Shown: piece after piece, positions 43,922 through 53,354 of the stretch
Layout of the letters: each line of letters starts with the position of its first letter
Numbering within the stretch: position 1 is the stretch's first letter
From: Caryophanon sp036309765
GTDB taxonomy: Bacteria > Bacillota > Bacilli > Bacillales_A > Planococcaceae
Length of the DNA: 64,000 nt
NCBI GenBank assembly: GCA_036309765.1
Contig: JAXJTE010000072.1
Coordinates: 1 to 64,000 of the forward strand
Direction of reading: 5' to 3'
Position numbers and translations under genes: made by a program
Notes under the pieces: generated by a model
Seen by the model: only the letters and a program-made list of their open reading frames with translations
The model's database searches: none
Told to the model about the DNA's origin: nothing

Positions 43922-43957
43922 TGGGACGATTTTTTATTATTAGGGTCGAAAAAAGTC
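43922..43957 (+). promoter_or_regulatory. Degenerate CggR operator
   Basis: Follows the layout of the B. subtilis operator (CGGGAC-N6-TGTC-N4-CGGGAC-N6-TGTC) base for base: TGGGAC-N6-TTAT-N4-AGGGTC-N6-AGTC. The spacing is exact, but several positions differ. It lies downstream of the promoter, as in B. subtilis, where CggR acts as a roadblock. Confidence 0.62.
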
Positions 43958-43985
43958 CCTTTTGTAAGTTGGAGGAATGGAACAG

Positions 43986-45017
43986 ATGTTATTAGAGCAA
44001 GAAGCACAGCTGAAATTGTTGCCAGAGCTGCAAACGTTACTGCAAGTGCGCTATCGTATTTTACAAATGATTCAGCTATCAGGTCCGATCGGCAGACGTC
44101 CGTTATCGGAGCTGCTTAATTTACCTGAGCGAGAGGTGCGTACTGAAACGGAGCGTCTGCGAAAGCAAGGGCTCGTCGTTGCTGAAACGAAAGGCATGTA
44201 CGTAACGGAAGCAGGAATGGAAGTGCTTGATGTACTGCGCCCCGTGTATTATGAATGGTCGGGCATTTCAGAGCTAGAAGAAAAGCTCCGCCGCAACTTT
44301 AACATCGCCCGCGTCGTAATTGTGCCAGGCGATACCGAGCAAGACCCGCATGCGCGAATGCTTATGGGACAGCAAGCGGCACATGCGCTAATGAACACGA
44401 TGCAGCTAAACGACATTATTGCAGTGACAGGTGGTAGCTCAATTGAAGCAATCGAAAACTTTTTAGTGGAGAGCGATATTTCGCAAAGCGTGCAATACAT
44501 CGCAGCACGCGGCAGCATCGGTCACGAAATGCGCCGCCAAGCAAATACGCTCGCCGCAAGCTTTGCGACAAAATCAAACAGTGCCTACAAAACGCTATAC
44601 TTGCCGGAAAATTTAAGTGAGCATGTGTACGTTGCATTGAAAGAAGAGCCAATCGTACAGGAAATGCTTGCGCTATATGACCGCACAAATATCGTTGTAC
44701 ACGGCATCGGTCGCGCTGATACGATGGCACAGCGCCGTCAAGTGAGCGAGCTAGAAATGCGTTACTTACAGGAAGTCGGGGCAGTCGGTGAGGCGTTCGG
44801 TTATTATTTCAATGAAAAAGGGAATACAGTTCACCGAGTGCGTGCCATTGGTATTGCCGAGCATCACGTGAAAAAAAGCCGCAACATTTTAGCCGTTGCA
44901 GGTGGACAGCATAAAGCAGCCGCTATTTGTGCCTACTTTGTACACGCGCCGAAGCAAACAATCTTTATTACAGATGAAGCGGCGGCAAAGGAAGTACTAG
45001 CACAACTTCAGAAATGA
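43986..45017 (+). CDS. cggR: Central glycolytic genes regulator CggR
   Basis: 343 residues from ATG 43986; ATG 43977 is too close to GGAGG. SorC family: N-terminal winged helix (RYRILQMIQLSGPIGRRPLSELL) and a C-terminal sugar-phosphate domain (AVTGGSSIEA ... ARGSIG ... GIGRADTMAQRR) that binds fructose-1,6-bisphosphate. Represses its own operon and gap in the absence of glycolytic flux. Followed 43 nt later by gap. Confidence 0.95.
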   Translation: MLLEQEAQLKLLPELQTLLQVRYRILQMIQLSGPIGRRPLSELLNLPEREVRTETERLRKQGLVVAETKGMYVTEAGMEVLDVLRPVYYEWSGISELEEKLRRNFNIARVVIVPGDTEQDPHARMLMGQQAAHALMNTMQLNDIIAVTGGSSIEAIENFLVESDISQSVQYIAARGSIGHEMRRQANTLAASFATKSNSAYKTLYLPENLSEHVYVALKEEPIVQEMLALYDRTNIVVHGIGRADTMAQRRQVSELEMRYLQEVGAVGEAFGYYFNEKGNTVHRVRAIGIAEHHVKKSRNILAVAGGQHKAAAICAYFVHAPKQTIFITDEAAAKEVLAQLQK

Positions 45018-45060
45018 AGAATTGCAAGCAGTACAAATAAACACTTTGGAGGAATAACAG

Positions 45061-46074
45061 ATGACAATCAAACTAGCAATTAACGGATTTGGACGTATTG
45101 GACGCTTGGTATTTCGTGAAGCAATGAAGCATGACGAGTTCGAGGTTGTGGCAGTAAATGATTTAACAGACGCAAAGCAATTAGCACATTTGTTAAAGTT
45201 CGATTCAGTTCATGGTGTGTACGATGCAGAAGTTGAATCAGAGTCAGATGCATTTATTGTCAACGGTCAGCGCGTACAAGTGTTATCAGAAAAAGACCCA
45301 GCAAGCTTACCGTGGGGCGAGCTAGCTGTCGATGTTGTACTCGAGTGTACAGGTCGCTTCCGTTCAATGGAGGACGTATCAAAGCACGTGCAAGCCGGCG
45401 CAAAAAAAGCGATTCTATCTGCTCCAGCAAAAGGCGACATGCCAACGTTTGTCATGGGCGTTAACCATACAGAATACGAGCCGTCGATGAACGTCATTTC
45501 AAACGCTTCTTGTACGACGAATTGTTTAGCACCAATGGCAAAAGTGATTGACGAAGCATTCGGTATTAAGCGCGGGTTCATGACGACGATTCACTCGTAC
45601 ACGAACGACCAACGCATTTTAGACTTCCCGCATGAGGACCCTCGACGTGCACGTGCAGGCGCAGTTTCGATGATTCCGACGACGACAGGAGCAGCGGTAG
45701 CCGTATCGAAAGTGTTGCCACAATTAAAAGGGAAGTTAGACGGTTTCTCGATGCGCGTGCCGACGCCGAACGTTTCATGTGTTGACTTAGTTGTCGAGCT
45801 TGAGAAAGACGTGACGACTGAATCGTTAAATCAAGCATTACAAGATGCGGCGAACGGTCCGTTAAAAGGCATTTTAGCGTACAATGAGTTGCCGCTCGTA
45901 TCGATTGACTATAACGGCAATCCAGCATCGTCCACAATCGATGGCTTATCAACGATGGTGTTAGAAGGGCGCATGGCAAAAGTTGTGTCATGGTACGATA
46001 ACGAAATCGGCTACTCGACACGTTTAATGGACTTAGCGCTGTACGTAGCAGAACAAGGCTTCAGTAATTCATAA
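45061..46074 (+). CDS. gapA: Glyceraldehyde-3-phosphate dehydrogenase
   Basis: 337 residues. Rossmann motif INGFGRIGR, NAD-type Asp in VNDLTDA, catalytic Cys151 in SNASCTTNCLAP and His in TIHSYTND. Oxidises glyceraldehyde-3-phosphate in glycolysis. Placement behind cggR supports the glycolytic GapA and not the gluconeogenic GapB, though it has diverged in places. A terminator follows, so pgk is at least partly separate. Confidence 0.95.
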   Translation: MTIKLAINGFGRIGRLVFREAMKHDEFEVVAVNDLTDAKQLAHLLKFDSVHGVYDAEVESESDAFIVNGQRVQVLSEKDPASLPWGELAVDVVLECTGRFRSMEDVSKHVQAGAKKAILSAPAKGDMPTFVMGVNHTEYEPSMNVISNASCTTNCLAPMAKVIDEAFGIKRGFMTTIHSYTNDQRILDFPHEDPRRARAGAVSMIPTTTGAAVAVSKVLPQLKGKLDGFSMRVPTPNVSCVDLVVELEKDVTTESLNQALQDAANGPLKGILAYNELPLVSIDYNGNPASSTIDGLSTMVLEGRMAKVVSWYDNEIGYSTRLMDLALYVAEQGFSNS

Positions 46075-46109
46075 AATGACAAATATTTCAGACTACAATT
46101 GAATAACAC

Positions 46110-46254
46110 ATTTTCGTAAAGAAAGTAAAAAGTGTAACATATTTATCATATTAGCGCGTAAAAAGTATAGCCTTTTTAGGGTACTTGCTTATATAATGGA
46201 TAGGGACATAAATCAACCCGATTCGCGTCTAAATGTTACACACTTTACGAAAAT
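46110..46254. repeat. Long imperfect inverted repeat between gap and pgk
   Basis: ATTTTCGTAAAG (46110-46121) is complementary to CTTTACGAAAAT (46243-46254), and GTGTAACA (46132-46139) to TGTTACAC (46234-46241). A 10-nt bulge on the left separates the two helices. About 94 nt lie between the arms and include a TATAAT at 46192-46197. The rest of this 330-nt gap holds a terminator and the pgk promoter region. Confidence 0.7.
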
Positions 46255-46260
46255 TGCATA

Positions 46261-46292
46261 TAGACTTTTGCGCCATGCGAAAGTCTATTTTT
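46261..46292 (+). terminator. Terminator of cggR-gap
   Basis: TAGACTTT (46261-46268) pairs with AAAGTCTA (46280-46287), with GC/GC extension, followed by five Ts. Confidence 0.88.
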
Positions 46293-46404
46293 ATACGAAC
46301 ACATGACGATAAAATATACGTGCTAAAAGCGCACAAACGGTAGAAATTTTGCTACAATCGCTTAAAAGTAGAAGCAAAGTTTAATATAGGGAGGGCCTAA
46401 CAAG

Positions 46405-47589
46405 ATGTTAGCAAAGAAATCAATTCAAGACGTAGAACTTCAAGGGAAACGCGTATTTGTGCGTGTCGATTTCAACGTACCAATGGAAGACGGCAGCATT
46501 ACAGATGATACGCGTATTCGTGCAGCAATCCCAACAATTCAAGCATTAGTGGATCAAGGTGCAAAAGTGATTCTTGCATCACACTTAGGTCGTCCAAAAG
46601 GCGAAGTGAACGAAGACATGCGCCTTACAGCAGCAGGCGAGCGTTTAGCACAATTAATGAATAAAGACGTAAACAAGTTAGATGAGTCAATCGGCGAAGT
46701 AGTAGAAGCGGCAATCGTAAGCATGAACGACGGCGACATCGTATTACTTGAGAACGTGCGCTTCCATAAAGGTGAAGAGAAAAACGATGAGGAATTAGCG
46801 AAAGCATTTGCGAACTTAGCAGACGTTTACGTAAACGACGCATTCGGAGCAGCTCACCGCGCACACGCAACGACAGAAGGAATCGCAAAACATATCCCGG
46901 CTGTATCAGGTCTTTTAATGCAAAAAGAGCTTGAAGTGTTAGGCAAAGCGTTATCAGCACCAGAAAAGCCATTTACAGCGATTATCGGCGGCTCAAAAGT
47001 AAAAGATAAAATCGGTGTGATCGAAAACTTATTAAATGAAGTAGACCATTTATTAATCGGTGGCGGCTTATCATTCACATTCGTAAAAGCGTTAGGCTAC
47101 GAAATTGGTAACTCATTACTTGAAGAAGATAAAATCGAGCTAGCAAAATCATTCATCGAGCAAGCAAAAGCAAAAGGTGTAGAGCTACACTTACCAGTTG
47201 ATGCAGTTGTTGCAAAAGAGTTTTCAAAAGATGCAGAAACACAAGTTGTCGACATCGACGCGATTCCAGAAGGTTGGATGGGCTTAGACATCGGGCCGAA
47301 AACAGTAGCGCAATTTGAAGAAGTCATCAAATCTTCTAAATTAATCATTTGGAACGGACCAATGGGTGTATTCGAAATGGACAAGTTCGCAAACGGTACA
47401 CGTTCAGTAGCAGAAGCGATGGCAACGACAAAAGGCTACACAATTATCGGTGGCGGCGACTCAGCAGCAGCAGTTGAAAAATTCAACGTAGCAGACGACA
47501 TGAACCACATCTCAACAGGTGGCGGTGCATCGCTTGAGTTAATGGAAGGTAAAGATTTACCAGGCATCGTAGCGTTAAACGATAAATAA
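46405..47589 (+). CDS. pgk: Phosphoglycerate kinase
   Basis: 394 residues. N-terminal signature VFVRVDFNVPM, ASHLGRPKGE, the GGSKVKDKIGV hinge region and the nucleotide-site GGGDSAAAVEKF. Converts 1,3-bisphosphoglycerate to 3-phosphoglycerate with ATP formation. AGGGAGGG precedes the ATG. The upstream region has a TACAAT hexamer near 46355 but no good -35. Confidence 0.97.
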   Translation: MLAKKSIQDVELQGKRVFVRVDFNVPMEDGSITDDTRIRAAIPTIQALVDQGAKVILASHLGRPKGEVNEDMRLTAAGERLAQLMNKDVNKLDESIGEVVEAAIVSMNDGDIVLLENVRFHKGEEKNDEELAKAFANLADVYVNDAFGAAHRAHATTEGIAKHIPAVSGLLMQKELEVLGKALSAPEKPFTAIIGGSKVKDKIGVIENLLNEVDHLLIGGGLSFTFVKALGYEIGNSLLEEDKIELAKSFIEQAKAKGVELHLPVDAVVAKEFSKDAETQVVDIDAIPEGWMGLDIGPKTVAQFEEVIKSSKLIIWNGPMGVFEMDKFANGTRSVAEAMATTKGYTIIGGGDSAAAVEKFNVADDMNHISTGGGASLELMEGKDLPGIVALNDK

Positions 47590-47675
47590 GATGTCAATTG
47601 GTAGGAAGCGTGTGGTGGCGGATGCTGTCTACACGTCAGAACGAGGCATTTTGTACGCTCAATATATTTGATATT

Positions 47676-47819
47676 GCTTCATTTGTACGATTGCATATGT
47701 AGTTGCTCGTAACGCGAGGCGGACTCCAGCGGGAATCGCATGAGCTTGAGACTACAGGCTCATGCCATGCCCGCGGAAAGCGTGCCTCGACAGTGGAGAG
47801 CAACGATGATGAATGAAGC
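47676..47819 (+). repeat. Type A structured intergenic repeat, copy A3
   Basis: Helices from outside in: GCTTCATT (47676-47683)/AATGAAGC (47812-47819); GTTGCTC (47702-47708)/GAGCAAC (47798-47804); CGAGGC (47715-47720)/GCCTCG (47784-47789); GCGGG (47729-47733)/CCCGC (47770-47774); GCATGAGC (47738-47745)/GCTCATGC (47758-47765). Sits between pgk and tpiA. Confidence 0.88.
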
Positions 47820-47859
47820 GACGAAGCATATAAATAATGCACTATAGGGAGGTTCTAGC

Positions 47860-48621
47860 ATGCGTAAACCAATTATCGCAGGGAACTGGAAAATGTATAA
47901 ATCATTTGAGGAAGCGGCAGATTTCGTTGACGAAGTGAAATCGCTTATTCCGTCAAATGAACAAGTCGATGCGGTCATTTGTGCCCCAGCGATTTACTTA
48001 GCAACGCTTGTTGAAATCGCAGACGGCTCAGACGTAGCAATCGCAGCACAAAACATGCACTATGAGGACGAGGGCGCATTCACAGGTGAAGTAAGCGCAC
48101 CACAGCTTGCAAGCATCGGCGTTGATTATGTCGTGCTTGGTCACTCGGAGCGTCGTGAATACTTCAATGAAACCGACGAAGCGATTAATAAAAAAGTACG
48201 TGCAGCACTAAACAACGACATCGTACCGATTATTTGCTGCGGCGAAACAGATGCAGAGCGTGAAGCTGGTCAAACAGAAGCAAAAGTAGGCACTCAAATC
48301 GAGGCGGCACTACAAGGCTTTACATCAGAAGAAGTGCAACACATGGTTGTCGCGTACGAGCCAATTTGGGCAATCGGTACAGGCAAAACCGCAACAGCAG
48401 ACGATGCAAACGCAGTATGTGGCGCAATTCGTGCCGTCATCGCGAAGCAATTTGGCGACGACACAGCACAAGCAATTCGCATTCAATACGGTGGTTCAGT
48501 AAAGCCAGAAAACGTAGAAGAACTATTATCAAAAGAGCATATTGACGGTGCATTAGTAGGCGGCGCAAGCTTACAAGTCGCGTCATATGTGAAATTAGTG
48601 GAGGCCGGCGCAAATGCCTAA
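47860..48621 (+). CDS. tpiA: Triosephosphate isomerase
   Basis: 253 residues. GNWKMYKS start with catalytic Lys, electrophilic His in LGHSERR, catalytic Glu in AYEPIWAIGTG, phosphate loop GGSVKPEN. AGGGAGG precedes the ATG. Overlaps gpmI by 8 nt. Confidence 0.97.
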   Translation: MRKPIIAGNWKMYKSFEEAADFVDEVKSLIPSNEQVDAVICAPAIYLATLVEIADGSDVAIAAQNMHYEDEGAFTGEVSAPQLASIGVDYVVLGHSERREYFNETDEAINKKVRAALNNDIVPIICCGETDAEREAGQTEAKVGTQIEAALQGFTSEEVQHMVVAYEPIWAIGTGKTATADDANAVCGAIRAVIAKQFGDDTAQAIRIQYGGSVKPENVEELLSKEHIDGALVGGASLQVASYVKLVEAGANA

Positions 48622-50140
48622 ACAACCAACAGCATTAATCATTTTAGATGGCTTCGCATTCCGTGAAGAGGAATTCGGAAATGCAGTAGCACAAGCAAAC
48701 AAACCAAACTTCGATCGTTACTGGAACAACTTCCCGCACGCAACGTTAACAGCGAGCGGTGAAGCAGTAGGTCTACCAGAAGGTCAAATGGGTAACTCAG
48801 AAGTAGGTCACTTAAACATCGGCGCGGGACGCATCGTTTACCAAAGCTTAACGCGCATTCATAAATCAATTCGTGACCGCGACTTTTTCACAAACGCTGC
48901 ATTTTTAGAGGCGATTGAACATGCTCGTGCAAACGGCAGTAAGCTACATGTGATGGGGCTTTTATCGGACGGCGGCGTACATAGCCATTACGACCATTTA
49001 TTCGCTTTATTACAGCTTGCAAAAGAGCAAGGGCTAGACGATGTATTCGTACACGGCTTCCTTGATGGACGCGACGTAGGTCCGAACACGGCAGTTGGCT
49101 ACATCGAGGAAACCGAGCGTCAAATGAAGCAAATCGGCATCGGGCAGTTCGCATCGGTACACGGTCGCTATTACGCAATGGACCGCGACAAACGTTGGGA
49201 GCGCGTAAACTTAGCGTACGATGCGATGGTTGACGGCGTTGGTCCAATTTTCACATCAGCGCTTGCTGGTGTTATGGCGTCATACGATCAAGACATTTTA
49301 GATGAGTTCGTCGTGCCATTCGTTGTTACAGACGAGGACGCACAACCAGTTGCAACCATCGATGCAAACGACGCAATCATCTTCTTTAACTTCCGTCCAG
49401 ACCGCGCGATTCAATTATCAGCGGTATTCACAAACGACGAGTACAAAGGCTTTGTTGAAAGTGACAAGGAGCTAACAAATGTGAAATTCGTTTCGTTCAC
49501 GCATTATAGCGATGACGTAACGGCGAGCGTAGCGTTTGAGAGCGACAATTTAAAGAATACAGTCGGCGAAGTGATTGCGGCAAACGGCTTAACACAGCTG
49601 CGCATTGCGGAAACAGAAAAATATCCACACGTGACGTTCTTTATGAGCGGTGGTCGTGAGGAAACGTTTGCAGGTGAGGAGCGCATTTTAATCGCATCAC
49701 CGAAAGTTGCGACGTATGACTTAAAGCCAGAAATGAGCGCATATGAAGTGACAGACGCATTAGTAGCTGCTATTGAAGCGGATCGTTTCGACGCGATTCT
49801 ACTAAACTTCGCAAACCCAGACATGGTTGGTCACTCAGGTATGCTTGAGCCAACAATTAAAGCAATCGAAGCGGTAGACGAGTGCTTAGGGCGCGTTGTT
49901 GATGCCATTTTAGCAAAAGGTGGGAACGCGATTATTACAGCGGACCACGGGAACTCGGATGAAGTGATGACAATTGAGGGACAACCGATGACAGCGCACA
50001 CGACAAACCCAGTACCAGTCATCGTTACAAAAGAAGGCATCACGTTAACAGACGGCATTTTAGCGGACTTAGCGCCGACAATGCTGAAGCTATTAAACGT
50101 TGAACAGCCAGCTGAAATGACAGGAAAACCATTATTTTAA
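48614..50140 (+). CDS. gpmI: 2,3-Bisphosphoglycerate-independent phosphoglycerate mutase
   Basis: 508 residues. Alkaline-phosphatase superfamily; catalytic Ser in QMGNSEVGHLNIGAGR, metal ligands in LILDGF and ITADHGNSDE. Interconverts 3- and 2-phosphoglycerate with two Mn2+ ions. Starts inside the end of tpiA, so the two are coupled. A type B repeat separates it from eno. Confidence 0.97.
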   Translation: MPKQPTALIILDGFAFREEEFGNAVAQANKPNFDRYWNNFPHATLTASGEAVGLPEGQMGNSEVGHLNIGAGRIVYQSLTRIHKSIRDRDFFTNAAFLEAIEHARANGSKLHVMGLLSDGGVHSHYDHLFALLQLAKEQGLDDVFVHGFLDGRDVGPNTAVGYIEETERQMKQIGIGQFASVHGRYYAMDRDKRWERVNLAYDAMVDGVGPIFTSALAGVMASYDQDILDEFVVPFVVTDEDAQPVATIDANDAIIFFNFRPDRAIQLSAVFTNDEYKGFVESDKELTNVKFVSFTHYSDDVTASVAFESDNLKNTVGEVIAANGLTQLRIAETEKYPHVTFFMSGGREETFAGEERILIASPKVATYDLKPEMSAYEVTDALVAAIEADRFDAILLNFANPDMVGHSGMLEPTIKAIEAVDECLGRVVDAILAKGGNAIITADHGNSDEVMTIEGQPMTAHTTNPVPVIVTKEGITLTDGILADLAPTMLKLLNVEQPAEMTGKPLF

Positions 50141-50217
50141 TAGCTAAGCGCTTTGCTTTTCTATATACACATTCATATGAGCGAATGATTTTTGTATGTA
50201 GGTAGTGAAGTTGATGA

Positions 50218-50330
50218 GCGCTTAGCGGCGAGACTCCCAGGGGAATAGCTCGTGCCTCAAGACCCCGCAGACGCGATGAGCGTCGAGGAGGCTTGAGCCG
50301 AGCCCCAGGAAAGCGAGCCGCAACAAGCGC
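50218..50330 (+). repeat. Type B structured intergenic repeat, copy B2
   Basis: Helices: GCGCTT (50218-50223)/AAGCGC (50325-50330); GCGGC (50225-50229)/GCCGC (50317-50321); a CC-GGGG/CCCCAGG core; CTCG (50249-50252)/CGAG (50299-50302); CTCAAG (50256-50261)/CTTGAG (50292-50297); terminal GACGC (50270-50274)/GCGTC (50280-50284). Sits between gpmI and eno. Confidence 0.88.
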
Positions 50331-50415
50331 ATAGCAACGGATTCATTGCCGCACACAAAAGTAATGACACACGTATGATGAAACTTAAACTTTACAAAAC
50401 AAGGAGATTAACATT

Positions 50416-51711
50416 ATGCCATTTATTACACAAGTTTATGCTCGTGAAGTATTAGATTCACGCGGTAACCCAACAGTAGAAGTAGAAGTATTCACAGAAT
50501 CAGGTGCTTTCGGGCGCGCAATCGTTCCATCTGGTGCATCAACAGGTGAATACGAAGCAGTTGAGTTACGCGATGGCGATAGCGACCGCTACTTAGGTAA
50601 AGGTGTTTTAAAAGCTGTAGAAAACGTAAACACAATCATTGCTGAAGAATTAGAAGGTCAATATTCAGTATTAGATCAAGTTGTAATCGATGAAGCATTA
50701 ATCGCTCTTGACGGTACAGAAAATAAAGGTAAATTAGGCGCTAACGCAATTTTAGGCGTATCAATGGCAGTAGCTCACGCAGCAGCTGACTACTTAGATG
50801 TACCACTTTACCAATACTTAGGTGGTTTCAACTCGAAACAATTACCAGTACCAATGATGAACATCATTAACGGTGGTGCACACGCTGATAACAACGTAGA
50901 CATTCAAGAATTCATGGTAATGCCAGTAGGTGCTACAAGCTTCAAGCAAGCATTACGCATGGGCGCTGAAATTTTCCATAACTTAAAATCAGTATTAAAA
51001 GCAAAAGGCTACAACACAGCTGTAGGTGACGAAGGTGGTTTCGCGCCAAACTTAGGTTCTAACGAAGAAGCAATCACAGTAATCATCGAAGCAGTTGAAA
51101 AAGCTGGCTACAAAATGGGTGAAGAAATCCGCATCGCTCTTGACGTTGCATCTTCTGAGCTTTACAACAAAGAAACTGGCAAGTACGTATTAGCTGGTGA
51201 AGGCGTAGAAAAAACGTCTGAAGAAATGGTTGCTTGGTACGATGAGTTAACGTCTAAATACCCAATCATCTCAATCGAAGACGGCTTAGACGAAAACGAC
51301 TGGGCTGGTCACAAATTATTAACTGAGCGCATCGGTAACCGCGTACAATTAGTAGGTGACGACCTGTTCGTAACAAACACGAAAAAATTAGCTGAAGGTA
51401 TCGAGCAAGGCGTAGGTAACTCAATTTTAGTTAAAGTAAACCAAATCGGTACGTTAACAGAAACGTTTGACGCAATCGAAATGGCTCAACGCGCTGGCTA
51501 CACAGCAGTAATCTCTCACCGTTCAGGCGAATCAGAAGACGCAACAATCGCTGACATCGCACTTGCAACAAACGCTGGTCAAATTAAAACGGGTGCACCA
51601 TCTCGTACAGACCGCGTAGCAAAATACAACCAATTATTACGCATCGAGGACCAATTAGGTGCTACTGCGAAATACTTAGGTTTAAAAGCGTTCTACAACT
51701 TAAACAACTAA
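50416..51711 (+). CDS. eno: Enolase
   Basis: 431 residues. Family motifs ARGVLDSRGNPTVE-like start (here AREVLDSRGNPTVE), SGASTGEYEAVE, GDEGGFAPN, metal ligand in SIEDGLDEND, and the C-terminal SHRSGESED. Dehydrates 2-phosphoglycerate to phosphoenolpyruvate. Codon choice is visibly more restricted than in neighbours, with many GCT, GGT and AAC codons, as expected for very high expression. AAGGAG precedes the ATG. A strong terminator ends the glycolytic cluster. Confidence 0.98.
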   Translation: MPFITQVYAREVLDSRGNPTVEVEVFTESGAFGRAIVPSGASTGEYEAVELRDGDSDRYLGKGVLKAVENVNTIIAEELEGQYSVLDQVVIDEALIALDGTENKGKLGANAILGVSMAVAHAAADYLDVPLYQYLGGFNSKQLPVPMMNIINGGAHADNNVDIQEFMVMPVGATSFKQALRMGAEIFHNLKSVLKAKGYNTAVGDEGGFAPNLGSNEEAITVIIEAVEKAGYKMGEEIRIALDVASSELYNKETGKYVLAGEGVEKTSEEMVAWYDELTSKYPIISIEDGLDENDWAGHKLLTERIGNRVQLVGDDLFVTNTKKLAEGIEQGVGNSILVKVNQIGTLTETFDAIEMAQRAGYTAVISHRSGESEDATIADIALATNAGQIKTGAPSRTDRVAKYNQLLRIEDQLGATAKYLGLKAFYNLNN

Positions 51712-51717
51712 TGTAAC

Positions 51718-51757
51718 AAAACCTCTCAACGTGATTATTGCGTTGAGAGGTTTTTTC
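51718..51757 (+). terminator. Terminator of eno
   Basis: AACCTCTCAACG (51720-51731) pairs perfectly with CGTTGAGAGGTT (51741-51752), followed by Ts. Confidence 0.96.
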
Positions 51758-51870
51758 AGTTTATATGCTGTTTCTGTGAAGGATTGTTAAGGAATATGAA
51801 CGAACCTGTCGTCAAGCAATAAAAATGGTGCTACAATAACGAACAGTATTGAAAGGAAGTGTACGTTTGA

Positions 51871-53295
51871 ATGAAGGAGCAATTTAATGAACGATTGTAC
51901 GAAAAACGCACGCAAATTATTGCGTCTTTTTTAGTTGCAGCGTTTATCGGGTTATTCAATGAAACGGCGCTAAATATGGCGTTCGTTCAATTAGGAAATG
52001 ACTTCGGGAAAGATACATCAACGATTCAATGGTTAACGACGGGCTATTTATTAACGCTCGGTGTACTCGTGCCGATTTCGTCGATTTTGATGCAGAAATT
52101 TACAACGCGTCAACTATTTACAGCATCTTTACTTTTCTCAATCGCAGGGACGCTCATTGCAGCATTATCTCCTGTATTTGAAATATTGTTTGTCGGTCGT
52201 ATCGTGCAAGCAATCGGGACGGCGATTATTTTACCGCTTATGACACAAGTTGTGTTAATGGTGTACCCGATGAGTAAGCGCGGGGCAGCGATGGGGAAAA
52301 TCGGGCTTGTCATCGTCTTCGCACCTGCAATTGGACCGACGATTGCCGGCTTTATTTTAGCGGATTTAACGTGGCACTATATTTTCTGGGTATGTATTCC
52401 GTTTTTAATCATTGCGTTACTGATGGGCTTAAAGTTCATTGAAAACGTAAGCGAAACGCGTCCAGTGAAATTTCATATTCCGTCGATTATGTTATCGACA
52501 ATTGCGTTTGGTGGTATCGTATATGGCTTTAGTATTTCGGGCTCACTCGGCACGTTCTTTGATGCCGAAGTACTTGTTGCAGTAGGTGTCGGTGTCGTCG
52601 CGCTGATTGCATTTAGCGTCATGCAAATGAAAATGGAGCAGCCGATGCTGAACTTGCGCGTGTTCCAATATCCGATGTTCGTATTAGGCTTAGTAATTGT
52701 TATGTCGGTGATGTTAATTATTTTATCGACGATGGTGATGCTGCCGATTTATTTACAAAACGTCATGCTGCTGACAACCGTCGTTGCTGGTTTAGTGTTA
52801 TTACCAGGTGGTGTCATTAACGCATTCATGTCGGTCGTGTCAGGTAATTTATTTGACCGCTTCGGCCCGCGTGTCATGGTACCGACTGGATTAGCGCTGG
52901 CAGCTGTTGCGCTATTTTTCCTGCGCGGCATTGATGCAGAAACGTCAGCGTACTTCATCGTCGCACTTCATATCGTTTTATTTATCGGCATTTCGCTTGT
53001 GATGATGCCAGCGTCAACGAATGGTTTAAACCAATTACCGCCTGCGCTTTATCCAGATGGCTCAGCGGTAATGAACACGTTGCAGCAAGTGGCAGGCGCA
53101 GTCGGTACTGCCATCGCCGTAACGATCATGTCGATTACAGTGGCGAATGCAACGCGTGATGGAGGCACTGAAGCAGCAGGGCAAGGTGCCATTGATGGTA
53201 TTCAAAACGCTATTACGTTCGGTTTAGTGCTAGCAATCATTGCGTTCGTTGTTTCACTATTTTTAAAAAATGTACGACAAGAAAAAGGGATGTAA
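51871..53295 (+). CDS. DHA2-family (EmrB/QacA type) MFS drug exporter
   Basis: 474 residues, about 13-14 hydrophobic helices. Motif D1-like NETALNMAFVQLGNDF and the antiporter motif C region GPTIAGFIL place it in the 14-helix drug:H+ antiporter group, similar to LmrB. Substrate unknown. AAAGGAAGTG lies upstream of the ATG. Single gene with own terminator. Confidence 0.88.
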   Translation: MKEQFNERLYEKRTQIIASFLVAAFIGLFNETALNMAFVQLGNDFGKDTSTIQWLTTGYLLTLGVLVPISSILMQKFTTRQLFTASLLFSIAGTLIAALSPVFEILFVGRIVQAIGTAIILPLMTQVVLMVYPMSKRGAAMGKIGLVIVFAPAIGPTIAGFILADLTWHYIFWVCIPFLIIALLMGLKFIENVSETRPVKFHIPSIMLSTIAFGGIVYGFSISGSLGTFFDAEVLVAVGVGVVALIAFSVMQMKMEQPMLNLRVFQYPMFVLGLVIVMSVMLIILSTMVMLPIYLQNVMLLTTVVAGLVLLPGGVINAFMSVVSGNLFDRFGPRVMVPTGLALAAVALFFLRGIDAETSAYFIVALHIVLFIGISLVMMPASTNGLNQLPPALYPDGSAVMNTLQQVAGAVGTAIAVTIMSITVANATRDGGTEAAGQGAIDGIQNAITFGLVLAIIAFVVSLFLKNVRQEKGM

Positions 53296-53303
53296 ACAGT
53301 AGG

Positions 53304-53339
53304 AGCAGAGAAGCGATCAAACGCCTCTCTGCTTTTTTT
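53304..53339 (+). terminator. Terminator of the MFS gene
   Basis: AGCAGAG and CTCTGCT arms with an inner GCG/CGC helix, followed by seven Ts. Confidence 0.9.
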
Positions 53340-53354
53340 GTTTCATATTTTCTG

